Virus record (IMG/VR): IMGVR_UViG_3300047472_000443
Span: 1 to 54,064 of that record
Reading direction: 5' to 3' (one strand)
DNA: 54,064 nt
DNA from: a virus
Made by a program: the position numbers and the translations under genes. Numbering within the stretch: position 1 is the stretch's first letter; each line of letters opens with the position of its first letter. Positions 32,654 through 40,410 of the stretch are shown here, piece by piece. The notes under the pieces were generated by a model, which saw only the letters and a list, made by a program, of their open reading frames with translations, was not told where the DNA came from and made no database searches.

Positions 32654-32967
32654 GCGCGCTTACCGCGGCGGCGAGCCATTTCAGGCGCGAGATCTGTTGC
32701 TTCTAAAATCGGGGGTCGCGCATCTGCTACAGCTTCAGCCAGCGCGATTAACTGATCGTCATCGATGGGCCCGATGACCGCAGCCTCCGGCCCCATCAGC
32801 GCATCGATGCGCGCTTCGATCTCTTCCGGCTTTTCCGCAACGCGGAGCGTTTCGCTGCCCAGCAGGTGAATGGCGCAGCCGCCCGGGGCTTCGTCGAGAT
32901 AGGCGATCGCCGCTACGGCGAGGCGCAGCACTCGGCCGCCCGCAAAGCGGGACACATCGATAAACAT
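32650..32967 (-). CDS. Small protein between portal and protease
   Basis: A 105-residue protein whose start overlaps the portal stop (TGATG) and whose stop overlaps the protease ATG. The first 65 residues have a small beta barrel-like pattern (MFIDVSRFAGGRVLRLAVAA...ETLRVAEKPEEIEARIDAL) faintly recalling FlbD-like proteins. Function unknown. Confidence 0.65.
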   Translation of the reverse strand: MFIDVSRFAGGRVLRLAVAAIAYLDEAPGGCAIHLLGSETLRVAEKPEEIEARIDALMGPEAAVIGPIDDDQLIALAEAVADARPPILEATDLAPEMARRRGKRA

Positions 32968-34652
32968 CAGGGTTGGGCCCTCGCGGGAGGTTGCGACGCC
33001 ATGCTCGCGGTATATTCGTTGCCGAACCATTCCGGCCGCGGCAGCCCGAGCTTGAGCATGCGGTTATATTCGATCGCGCGCTGCTCGAGGCTCTCTTCCC
33101 AATCGAGGCCCTGCTTCGCGCATTCGTCTTCCAGAGTGGAAAGACCGGCATCGAGGCCGAGCACGACGCCTTGGCGCTCCGCCACAGGGTCGACCCAGCC
33201 CCGCGCAGCGCCGAGCCAGCGGCCGCGGGCATAAGCGGTCCGCATCTCGAGGTAAGATGGCGCGTTCCGGGGCAACGGCAGCTCGCCGCGCTCGAAAGGC
33301 TCCTCGAGCCAAGTCGCCATCATCGGGGTGGCGGTGTTGAGATCGAATTCGTCGGTGCGGCGATGATAGGTCTTTTCCGACTGGGCAACGCCGGCGCGGG
33401 CGGATGACCAGCTCGAGTCCGAATAGTCGTTGTGGATCTCCTCGGCCGAGGTGCCGAGGACAACCGAGAGCGCGCGATGCATTTCATGCGCGAAGGGGGT
33501 GATGTCCGTTTGGCCGCCACCGGGGGCCACCGATTTGATATCTTCACCCGGCGCCAGTGTGGCGAGGCGCGCGTCGGTGACGTTGAGGTCGCGCTCGTCG
33601 TGGAAGCCGACGCGCATGTCCTGGTACCAGCCGAATGCCTTTTCGTCGTCATCCTCGTTGTCGAGGGCGCTCCGCACCATTTCAAAGTCGTAAGGCGACG
33701 TGACGTAGAGGCCGAAGGCCGCTGCGACATTCTCGGCCTGCAGCTTGATCCCGTAGAGACGGGCCAGCATCTTGAGCTTGCTGATGACCGGCGCGAAGAT
33801 CGAGACGCCGCGGTTCTGGCCAAAGCGGTCCGCGTCATAATCGTGATAGACCCGGCGCCAGCCATCGGGATCCTCGCGGGCGACCTTGTCCCACTGCTGG
33901 CTCTCGACCGCATTATACCAGTCATTCTGGTGAGCGCGCCGGACATGATAGGCGATAGCGACGCCATCGGTGTCCAGCTCGACGCCGCCGCGCATGCTGT
34001 GGGTGTCGGGCTGCTGATAGGGATTTGAGAGCCGATCGGGATCGATGCCCTCGAAACAGGTGCCATAGGCAGCGCCGCCGGCGCCCATGCGATCTTCGCG
34101 CCATTGCGCAACGATCAGGCTTTCGCCGTCGACGAGCTTGTGGCCGAGCGCCAGCCGGAACTGCTGCGAGATCGTCAGCCGGCGATTGACGTCGCTGTAG
34201 CGGCCGAGATCTTCGGAATAGTTGCGCCACAGCGCCTCGAGCACCTGGCGATACTCGTTGGCCCAGACCGCATCGAAGCCCTTCGCATGTAGGGCGAGGG
34301 CACGGTAATCGGGCTTCGAAACGAAACGGTAGGAGACGCCGATCGTGGAATCGAGGATCCTGCTGATCGCGCCGTTCGCCCAGGCATCATTGCGGCGGAG
34401 ATCCCGCGCGCGTGCCGCCATGCGATCGCGATAGGGCGTGATCTCCGAATCCGGCGAACGGATCCACGGGTTCCAGTCGCCGAGCTCTTTCGAGGAGATA
34501 TCGGCGGCATCGTACGGAAAGAATTGCGGCATCGACCCCTGCAGGGATCCCTGCATGCGGCCGCCGCGACGGGCGCCCTGGCGGATGCGCTCGATTGCGG
34601 CCGGCGCGATCGGGCGCCCACCGCTGTCGACCAGCGCCGGCGGCCTTACCAT
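32967..34652 (-). CDS. Portal protein (lambda gpB type)
   Basis: A 561-residue lambda-family portal. Recognisable blocks are RDLRRNDAWANGAISRILDSTIG (about 84-106), GHKLVDGESLIVAQW (about 169-183), and GQTDITPFAHEMHRALSVVLG...EEIHNDYSDSSWSSARAG (about 380-420). It forms the dodecameric DNA channel. Overlaps gpW by three bases (TGATG). Confidence 0.9.
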   Translation of the reverse strand: MVRPPALVDSGGRPIAPAAIERIRQGARRGGRMQGSLQGSMPQFFPYDAADISSKELGDWNPWIRSPDSEITPYRDRMAARARDLRRNDAWANGAISRILDSTIGVSYRFVSKPDYRALALHAKGFDAVWANEYRQVLEALWRNYSEDLGRYSDVNRRLTISQQFRLALGHKLVDGESLIVAQWREDRMGAGGAAYGTCFEGIDPDRLSNPYQQPDTHSMRGGVELDTDGVAIAYHVRRAHQNDWYNAVESQQWDKVAREDPDGWRRVYHDYDADRFGQNRGVSIFAPVISKLKMLARLYGIKLQAENVAAAFGLYVTSPYDFEMVRSALDNEDDDEKAFGWYQDMRVGFHDERDLNVTDARLATLAPGEDIKSVAPGGGQTDITPFAHEMHRALSVVLGTSAEEIHNDYSDSSWSSARAGVAQSEKTYHRRTDEFDLNTATPMMATWLEEPFERGELPLPRNAPSYLEMRTAYARGRWLGAARGWVDPVAERQGVVLGLDAGLSTLEDECAKQGLDWEESLEQRAIEYNRMLKLGLPRPEWFGNEYTASMASQPPARAQP

Positions 34653-34915
34653 CAGAAGCGCACGCCGATCGCGCTACGTGGCGAGCAGGCGATACCGAGC
34701 TGCGCCTGCAGCTGACGGATCGCCATCGCGAGTTGGCCGATCGTCGCCGCAGTGTAAGCGACGCTCTTGGCGCCGTCGCCCTGCGTATAGGTCGCCGTCT
34801 GGACCTTTCGGCCCGCAGACAGGTCGAGATAATCCTGCTGCATCTGCGCCAGGTTCTGGCGAAGAACAGTGGTATCCATGCCGGCCAGGAGGCTGCGGCT
34901 GGGATCGTAGCGCAT
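34652..34915 (-). CDS. gpW-like head-tail connector
   Basis: An 87-residue gpW-family protein: LRQNLAQMQQDYLDLSAGRK, VAYTAATIGQLAMAIRQLQA. In lambda gpW stabilises packaged DNA at the portal. CAGGAG precedes the ATG by 5 bases. Confidence 0.88.
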   Translation of the reverse strand: MRYDPSRSLLAGMDTTVLRQNLAQMQQDYLDLSAGRKVQTATYTQGDGAKSVAYTAATIGQLAMAIRQLQAQLGIACSPRSAIGVRF

Positions 34916-34927
34916 AGGTTCTCCTGG

Positions 34928-37123
34928 TCAGGCGAGGCGGCGACCGATGCGCTTGCCGTCGGGGCGTCCGCGGTGGCGGGCGGCAGGCAAAGTCGACGTC
35001 GGCTCGGCCGCGGCGGGTTCGGCGCGGGCCGGCTCGTTGGTTGGCGGTATGGCGGAGGTCGCCGGAAACTTATCGGGCGCGGCGGATGCCGGCGCTGACG
35101 ATGGCGTCTGCAGCTCGATCGTCATGCGGGCGCCGACCTTTTCCGCTTCGCGATTCAGCTTGAAGCCGCGGTGCATGAGGCCGTGAAGCGCCGCATAAGC
35201 GTAGACGCGGATATCGAGCGCCTCATTGGCGCGGCCGTCGGGCAACGTCCAAACGCGATATTTGTGGCCGCCGCGTTCCTTGATCTCGATCCGCTCAGAC
35301 GTGAGCTGGGCGAAATATCCGGCGTCGCGATCGACGCTGAAGTGCATGTAACCGGGACCGGGGCGGTCCCGCGGCAGGTAGCTGAGAAGGATCGTGTCCT
35401 TAGCGGCGTTGACGCCAAGCACGATGGGCCGGAACGTCTTCTTCGAACGCGAGGTCGGCCGCTTCGTCGGCCAGACCGGATTGCGCTGGCCGCTCGTTGC
35501 AGACTCGCCGCGTATCGCCCAGATTTGGCGGCCGAGGTTCGCCTTGGCGAAATCATAGACGGGCGTGGCATGGTGGCCGCCGGAGTCGATACAGGCGGCG
35601 GCGATCGCGAACGGGCGACCATCGGCGCGATACCATTTCCGCTTCAGAAACTCGTCGAGTGCTTCCCTGGTCGATGGGTCGGAAAACTCACCGTCGATGA
35701 CGTGATGCTCAATCGACCAGCTTTCCTCATCGCGGCCCCAGCCGACGATCTCGATCTCGACACGATAATCCTGCGTGTCGATGCCGGCGGTGAGGATAGC
35801 GACGCCATCGGGAACTGCTGCGGCCCACACTTCACGGCGGGCGAGCAGCGATTCACCATCGATCTGTTTGCCCGTGTTCTTGCGGTAGGTGAGCGCAAGT
35901 TGGGTGTTGTAGAACGATAGCTTGCCGTCTTCATCGACCGCCGCCAGCCATTTGGCAGCCATCTCGGGCGGGGCATCATTCGCCCACGGGCTATAAAGCT
36001 TCGACGCCTGAAAGCCGGCATGCTTGTTCGAGACGGCCCAGCCGCTGCAATGCCGGCATTTCGCGCGATAGACGGCGTGCCGGCGGCCGGCCCACCAATG
36101 CCAGACGCGGTCGACCGATCCGGTATCGGCCTCGGCCCACGCGACAGCGTAGGATTCGAGTGGCCGCTGCAGCTCGCCGCAGCATTCGAACGACCTGGTC
36201 TGGTGCCAGCGGATCGTACCGAGGGCGCGCTGACGCTGCCCCTCTGACCAGCCGACACCGCAAGCCTCGCAATAAATCCGCGCCGTTTCCGGGCGGTGGG
36301 TCTTGCCGTCCTTGCCCTTGTCCCAATGAACATGAGCGAAGAAGTCGAGGAACTGGCGATGATCGCATTCCGGGCAGGTAACCGATGCGCGGCGCTGGTC
36401 CGACTGGTTGTACCGGACTTCGATCTTGCTTTCGCCGGTGATCGTCGGCGAGCAAACGCATATGCTGAGCGAATTGGATTCGAAGGTCGCCAGCCGCTCT
36501 TCGGCGATGACGATCGGGTCACCTTCCTTGATTGGAAGGTATTTATCGACCTCGTCGCACAGCAGGATCCGGATCGGCCGGCGGGCCAGATTGTCCGGGC
36601 TGCCGGCGCCGACGATCCCGAGGAAGCCGCCCGGGAAGGCCTTGTAATCGATCGTGTCGCCCGACGACCGGCTTTTCGAAGAGCCGATCAGCCCCTTCAG
36701 CGCCGGCGTCGCCTTGATGAAGGGCGCAACGCGCTCCTTCGAAAACTGCAGTGCCGCCGCGTCCTTCGGCTGGACGATCAGCATCGGGCAGGGATCGAGG
36801 TGGGCGTGGAAGCCCACGATGTTCTCGATCAGCGTAGATTTCAGCAGCTGGGTCGCCACCATGGCGCTCAGCTTGCGGACGCCGGGCTCGGTGACGGCGA
36901 GCATGGGCCCGCGCGCGATCTCGACGCGGCCGGTGCGATACCGGCCCGACGTGCTGCCCGCTTCCTTGGCGAGCCTGCGGTAGCGATCAGCCCAATCGGG
37001 CAGGCTGATCCTTGGTGGTGGTGTCCAGCCGCGGCGGCCGGCACGTCTCAGTCGATCAGTCTTCGCCGTCCGCGGTAAAGTCGAGATCTGGCTCGCCGAG
37101 CTCCTCGAGCTGCTGGTGAACAT
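34928..37123 (-). CDS. Terminase large subunit (GpA family)
   Basis: A 731-residue lambda gpA-family terminase. It carries the N-terminal ATPase region (GPMLAVTEPGVRKLSAMVATQLLKST, in place of a classical Walker A; Walker B-like RILLCDEVDKY at about 183-193), zinc-type cysteines (TCPECDHRQF, YCEACGVGW, CRHCSGW), and a nuclease region (TAGIDTQDYRVEIEIVGWG at about 449-467; IDSGGH). GpA enzymes cut at cos. The start at 37123 overlaps the small-subunit gene by 68 bases with no clear ribosome site, so the true start may be a little downstream. Confidence 0.92.
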   Translation of the reverse strand: MFTSSSRSSASQISTLPRTAKTDRLRRAGRRGWTPPPRISLPDWADRYRRLAKEAGSTSGRYRTGRVEIARGPMLAVTEPGVRKLSAMVATQLLKSTLIENIVGFHAHLDPCPMLIVQPKDAAALQFSKERVAPFIKATPALKGLIGSSKSRSSGDTIDYKAFPGGFLGIVGAGSPDNLARRPIRILLCDEVDKYLPIKEGDPIVIAEERLATFESNSLSICVCSPTITGESKIEVRYNQSDQRRASVTCPECDHRQFLDFFAHVHWDKGKDGKTHRPETARIYCEACGVGWSEGQRQRALGTIRWHQTRSFECCGELQRPLESYAVAWAEADTGSVDRVWHWWAGRRHAVYRAKCRHCSGWAVSNKHAGFQASKLYSPWANDAPPEMAAKWLAAVDEDGKLSFYNTQLALTYRKNTGKQIDGESLLARREVWAAAVPDGVAILTAGIDTQDYRVEIEIVGWGRDEESWSIEHHVIDGEFSDPSTREALDEFLKRKWYRADGRPFAIAAACIDSGGHHATPVYDFAKANLGRQIWAIRGESATSGQRNPVWPTKRPTSRSKKTFRPIVLGVNAAKDTILLSYLPRDRPGPGYMHFSVDRDAGYFAQLTSERIEIKERGGHKYRVWTLPDGRANEALDIRVYAYAALHGLMHRGFKLNREAEKVGARMTIELQTPSSAPASAAPDKFPATSAIPPTNEPARAEPAAAEPTSTLPAARHRGRPDGKRIGRRLA

Positions 37124-37703
37124 ACGGCTTCAGCGCCTCCACCACGACCGCGGTCTCTAAGCCGAGATCCGCGGCGAGGAGCGGGCCGATACGCGTTGGC
37201 CACCCTTCCCAGGCATCTCGAGCCTGGCGGCGATCGTCGAAGAGGATGCTCTCGGCGGTCTCGATATCGACCAGCTTGCCGGCGTCCTTTTGCGCAGAGA
37301 GCAGATGCTTCAGCGCGAGTGCGTTTTCCTTGATCGCGTTGGCTTGGACCTTCGATCGAAACTTGCCCTCGAGCAGTTGCTCGATGAAGCCGCCGGCGAT
37401 CTCGTCATCGATCTCACCGTCCTCGGCCGCGGCGCGCAGATCGGTGACAACCTCGTCAACCGCTGCGGCAACTTCTGGCCGGATCTTGCGCCGGTTGCCG
37501 GTTGCGGTTGCAGGAGCTGGTTGCCCCTCCCCCGCCGCGACTTTGAAACGGCCCAGGCCAGCGTTGCGCAAGCGTTTGTCCGACGCTTTCACGTCGACCA
37601 GATCGCCGGAAAAAACCAACGCTCCCCGTGACTTCCATTTTGCGGCTGCTTGTCGGCTCGCGCCGTGCGTCGCCGCGAAAGCGGTGAGCGAGAGAAGCGT
37701 CAT
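37056..37703 (-). CDS. Terminase small subunit
   Basis: A 215-residue DNA-recognition subunit placed directly before the GpA gene. The N-terminal helix-turn-helix (LTAFAATHGASRQAAAKWKSRG) is followed by a linker, a helical oligomerisation region (about 75-150) and an acidic C-terminus (LEELGEPDLDFTADGED), which would contact the large subunit. Confidence 0.8.
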   Translation of the reverse strand: MTLLSLTAFAATHGASRQAAAKWKSRGALVFSGDLVDVKASDKRLRNAGLGRFKVAAGEGQPAPATATGNRRKIRPEVAAAVDEVVTDLRAAAEDGEIDDEIAGGFIEQLLEGKFRSKVQANAIKENALALKHLLSAQKDAGKLVDIETAESILFDDRRQARDAWEGWPTRIGPLLAADLGLETAVVVEALKPYVHQQLEELGEPDLDFTADGED

Positions 37704-37824
37704 CCCCCTCCCCTCCGCGCAACCGGTTGCCCCCCCGCAACCACTTTTTCAGGTTCGTAGCTGGGCAGAAGCCGGGGGGGTGCAATACCCTCGATCGGGC
37801 AGGGCCGCGGAAGGACCCGTCGAA

Positions 37825-37855
37825 GGGGGGTGGGGGGGGTCAGGCAGGGAGGGGG
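37825..37855 (+). other. G-run cluster (G-quadruplex motif) upstream of terminase
   Basis: Runs of 6, 8, 3 and 5 guanines are separated by loops of 1, 7 and 1 bases, which meets the usual quadruplex pattern; another run of seven G lies at 37775-37781. It covers the end of the small gene 37840-38169 and the leader of the terminase small subunit. A cos or packaging-initiation site would be expected in this neighbourhood, but I cannot identify one. Confidence 0.5.
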
Positions 37856-38169
37856 TCGGCGCCGGGCAGGTCGGGCGGCGTCCGATGGAGGACGCGACAG
37901 CTCGGGGCGCCGGGCGGCGGGGCGATGAGGGTGGCGGCGGCGGTGAAGGTCGGGTCGCCTGGGACCATCAGATCGATGGGCTCGCCGGGAGCCAAGGGGC
38001 TGCCGTCCCATGCGGCAAGGCGCCGCGGCCGCGGCATGCTAGGGACGAACGGCATGAAGTGAATGCGCTCGACGCCCCAGCGGTCGCCGTGGACGGCCGT
38101 CACGTAGACCTCACGGCTGAACAGCGAGGCGATCGCGCCAACCAAATGAACGATAAACCAAGGGATCAT
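37840..38169 (-). CDS. Small hypothetical protein upstream of terminase
   Basis: A 109-residue ORF with a hydrophobic start (MIPWFIVHLVGAIASLF) that could be a membrane anchor or signal, and a proline-rich C-terminus that includes the G-run cluster. It overlaps the upstream gene by about 59 bases, more than usual here. Confidence 0.45.
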   Translation of the reverse strand: MIPWFIVHLVGAIASLFSREVYVTAVHGDRWGVERIHFMPFVPSMPRPRRLAAWDGSPLAPGEPIDLMVPGDPTFTAAATLIAPPPGAPSCRVLHRTPPDLPGADPLPA

Positions 38170-38443
38170 GAGGAGCTCTAGGTCGGGAGGACGCAGTGAG
38201 GACGTCGTATTGCGCGGGCGTGATGATCACGATGTCGCCCAAAACGATCACGTCAGTCGGTTCGCGGTACGTGAAGGTCATATGGGGCGGATGCTTCCGC
38301 CTCCATGCTTTGCGGGTGCCTCGACGCCCTTGTCTCTTCGGCGGCACTTTCGGCCGGACCCAAGCCAGGGGCAGATCTCGCGCCGTGCGCATCTGCTCCT
38401 GAGCACTTTTAACAACGAACCGAAGGCCCCCGAACATCATCAT
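38111..38443 (-). CDS. Small hypothetical basic protein
   Basis: A 110-residue ORF whose ATG overlaps the TGA of the preceding gene (a GTG three bases upstream is an alternative). The middle is very basic (KVPPKRQGRRGTRKAWRRKH), followed by a beta-like stretch (EPTDVIVLGDIVIITPAQYD). Unknown role. Confidence 0.45.
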   Translation of the reverse strand: MMMFGGLRFVVKSAQEQMRTARDLPLAWVRPKVPPKRQGRRGTRKAWRRKHPPHMTFTYREPTDVIVLGDIVIITPAQYDVLTASSRPRAPHDPLVYRSFGWRDRLAVQP

Positions 38444-39066
38444 CACCGTGCGGTAGCGAGCGCTTTGCGCATCGCGTTGTCGAATTCCCGCGCCGCATTG
38501 GCGCGGATGTAAGCCTGCGCCCGCTCGTAGAACGGGAAATGCTTCGGCGCCGGCGTCGTGTCGTCGAAGGCAACGAGCAGCTTCAAATGGCCCTTGCCAG
38601 CCTTGCCGCCGGGGCGCTGCCAGATGCCGCTTATAGCGCGGCCGCTCTTCGTGACGATCTTGCCCTTGAAGACGCTGGGCTTCGCCATCAGCCGCGCGAT
38701 CGTGTTGCGCGGCAGGTTGCCATATTGGTTGGTACGCTGGTCGACCGGCACCAGCATCGCCTGCTTGGTACCGAGTGATCGCGGGCCACCGTCCACATAG
38801 GGCTCGAGATATTCGGACTGGATGTCCTTGGGAAACACGATCGCGACCAGATCCGACTTCTTCGCCGGCACGATCGCGAAAGCCTTTTGCGTGAATGGCG
38901 TCGGGCTGTCGAACGTCTCGACAACCTGCTCGGCCTCGGCCAGCTGAACGCCCTTGGCGAGGCCGGTCAGCGCCAGGGCGGACGCAAATGGAACCTGCTT
39001 GGCATGGAGGGCAACGAAGGCGCGCTGCAGGGGCTTCAGATCGCCCTTGATGCTGACGGCGATCAC
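38443..39066 (-). CDS. Phage protein resembling minor tail protein Z
   Basis: A 207-residue protein: MIAVSIKGDLKPLQRAFVAL, VPFASALALTGLAKGVQLAE, FDSPTPFTQKAFAI and NQYGNLPRNTIARL. This pattern occurs in prophage proteins often annotated as gpZ-like or simply hypothetical, usually near the terminase. GTG start at 39066 overlaps the upstream stop (GTGA). Confidence 0.6.
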   Translation of the reverse strand: MIAVSIKGDLKPLQRAFVALHAKQVPFASALALTGLAKGVQLAEAEQVVETFDSPTPFTQKAFAIVPAKKSDLVAIVFPKDIQSEYLEPYVDGGPRSLGTKQAMLVPVDQRTNQYGNLPRNTIARLMAKPSVFKGKIVTKSGRAISGIWQRPGGKAGKGHLKLLVAFDDTTPAPKHFPFYERAQAYIRANAAREFDNAMRKALATAR

Positions 39067-39239
39067 CGCGTCAGCGCTTCGATCTCGTCCGCCAGCGTAT
39101 CGCGGCGATCATAATAGCGACGCGGATCCGCAAAGTCCTGCTGCAGCCGTTGCACACGTCGCGCTATATCGCGCAGCTCAGCCCGAACTGCGGGCGGAAG
39201 CGGCTCCCGCGCGCAGCTCGGCCGAGACGCGCTACCCAC
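39063..39239 (-). CDS. 58-residue small protein, coiled-coil-like
   Basis: A GTG-start ORF at 39239 that overlaps the end of the preceding small gene. The product is mostly one long helix (VRAELRDIARRVQRLQQDFA then RRYYDRRDTLADEIEALTR). An in-frame ATG further upstream would give a longer N-terminus of non-coding character. Confidence 0.5.
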   Translation of the reverse strand: MGSASRPSCAREPLPPAVRAELRDIARRVQRLQQDFADPRRYYDRRDTLADEIEALTR

Positions 39240-39420
39240 GGAAAACCGAGCCGAGCAGCCGAACCTTGCGCTCGACCGTGATGGTGACACTCGCCACGGC
39301 CAGATTATCCGACTGGAGGCCAGCAAGATGGTCGCAGGCGTCGGAAGCGCTCGAGAACGCGAACGGCGTGGCGCAGCGGCCTTGGCTGTCCACGATCTCG
39401 AAATGCTCCGAGGGTGTCAT
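39232..39420 (-). CDS. 62-residue small protein
   Basis: ATG at 39420 gives MTPSEHFEIVDSQGRCATPF...VASVTITVERKVRLLGSVFRG, a small alpha-beta protein of unknown function. It lies in a run of overlapping small genes between Gam and terminase. Confidence 0.5.
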   Translation of the reverse strand: MTPSEHFEIVDSQGRCATPFAFSSASDACDHLAGLQSDNLAVASVTITVERKVRLLGSVFRG

Positions 39421-39434
39421 GATCGGTGCGTGTT

Positions 39435-39743
39435 TCACTGATGGATTCCGACAAAGCAACGGTAAGCAGCGGCGCCCAGCCCGGCAGCGATCTCCAGCGG
39501 ATGATCCTGTTCGGCCTCATAGCCCAACGCAGCCATCAATTCGCCCAGCAGCGCGACACCGCGGCTGACGGGCGGCACATCATTGTCGTTGGCGCTGCGT
39601 TGCTGACGATCGACGTCGCGGCGGAGCATTTCGATCTGCACGCGCCGCACGAGTCGGATCGCATCGGCCAGATCGACGGGATGCATGGCGCCAAACTGGG
39701 CGACGCGGACCGCGCGCATTTGGCGGGCCCGATAGCTGCCCAT
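39435..39743 (-). CDS. Hypothetical protein downstream of Gam
   Basis: A 102-residue helical protein. Its ATG overlaps the Gam stop (TGATG). Contains LADAIRLVRRVQIEMLRRDV and a tail ending in C-V-G. No family is recognised. Confidence 0.55.
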   Translation of the reverse strand: MGSYRARQMRAVRVAQFGAMHPVDLADAIRLVRRVQIEMLRRDVDRQQRSANDNDVPPVSRGVALLGELMAALGYEAEQDHPLEIAAGLGAAAYRCFVGIHQ

Positions 39744-40270
39744 CAGGCAGCCTTGCCGATCGGAGCGCCTTCGATCCGCTCGAGCACGAATTGCTCGGCC
39801 TGATCGATGCGAAAGCCGATCTCCGCCAGCCTGCCGGGCCGATCCGTTTTGAGCTTGGCGGCGATCGCCTGGCGATTGAGCGCCGGCGTCATACGAACAA
39901 ACTGCGTTGCCAGCCGCGCGCCCTTGAGGGCCACGATCGCAGCCGCATCATCTGCGAAATCGAAGGAGACCTTGGCCGAGCCGGTCTTGCTGCCGATCAT
40001 GCAGCCGCCGAGCTCGGCGGTCTTGCGCTTGCCGGCCAGATGCTGGGCGCCGTCTTTCTTCCACCAAGGCTCGATCGCGGTGCGGAGCTCCTCGAGCTCC
40101 TTCAGATGCGGCTCGATCTTTTTGTCGGCGGCGGCATTGATGCCGGCGAGATCCTCGGCGCGCTGCGCCTCGGCCGCGGCGATCGTCGCCCCGATGGAAG
40201 CGAAGCGCTCGAGCAGCGGCAACGCCGCCGCGAGGGTACGCGGAACGCGCACCGTGACCGGTTTCGTCAT
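39743..40270 (-). CDS. gam: Mu Gam-like host-nuclease inhibitor
   Basis: A 175-residue Gam-family protein, which binds double-strand DNA ends and shields them from RecBCD/AddAB; the family is related to eukaryotic Ku. Evidence is the long helical N-terminus (IGATIAAAEAQRAEDLAGIN...KKIEPHLKELEELRTAIEPW) and the beta block TAELGGCMIGSKTGSAKVSF, characteristic of Gam. ATG 40270 has AGGA 6 bases upstream. It follows directly after a terminator hairpin, so it is probably expressed by antitermination or read-through from the promoter at 40384-40410. Confidence 0.8.
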   Translation of the reverse strand: MTKPVTVRVPRTLAAALPLLERFASIGATIAAAEAQRAEDLAGINAAADKKIEPHLKELEELRTAIEPWWKKDGAQHLAGKRKTAELGGCMIGSKTGSAKVSFDFADDAAAIVALKGARLATQFVRMTPALNRQAIAAKLKTDRPGRLAEIGFRIDQAEQFVLERIEGAPIGKAA

Positions 40271-40283
40271 GCGGGATCCTGGA

Positions 40284-40313
40284 AAAGAAAAAGCCCGCCG
40301 GGTGGGGCGGGCT
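40284..40313 (-). terminator. Leader terminator before gam
   Basis: On the minus strand AGCCCGCC and GGCGGGCT (40313-40306 and 40299-40292) form an 8-bp GC stem with a 6-base loop, followed by TTTTTCTT (40291-40284). It is a good intrinsic terminator, located 14 bases before the gam ATG. Confidence 0.8.
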
Positions 40314-40383
40314 TCGAAGGGTTCTGCAGGGAGGCCGGTCACGGTGTGCCGATTCGGACGCAGTGAGGCACAGAAGCAATTTC

Positions 40384-40410
40384 GCTATATATTCTGCCGA
40401 TCGGCGTCAA
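40384..40410 (-). promoter_or_regulatory. Candidate late promoter
   Basis: On the minus strand TTGACG (40410-40405) and an AT-rich -10 (TATAGC at 40389-40384, spacer 15; TATATA overlaps it) lie at the very end of the upstream gene. A transcript would start near 40377 and meet the terminator about 65 bases later. Confidence 0.45.

Noticed and set aside
31088-32755. 555-codon plus-strand ORF opposite the repeat protein and the protease
   Set aside because: It mirrors two well-identified minus-strand genes (S49 protease and head repeat protein); its open frame follows from GC-rich third positions and the repeats.
39744-40342. Longer Gam start at 40342
   Set aside because: It would read through the intrinsic terminator hairpin; ATG 40270 has a ribosome site and fits the family.
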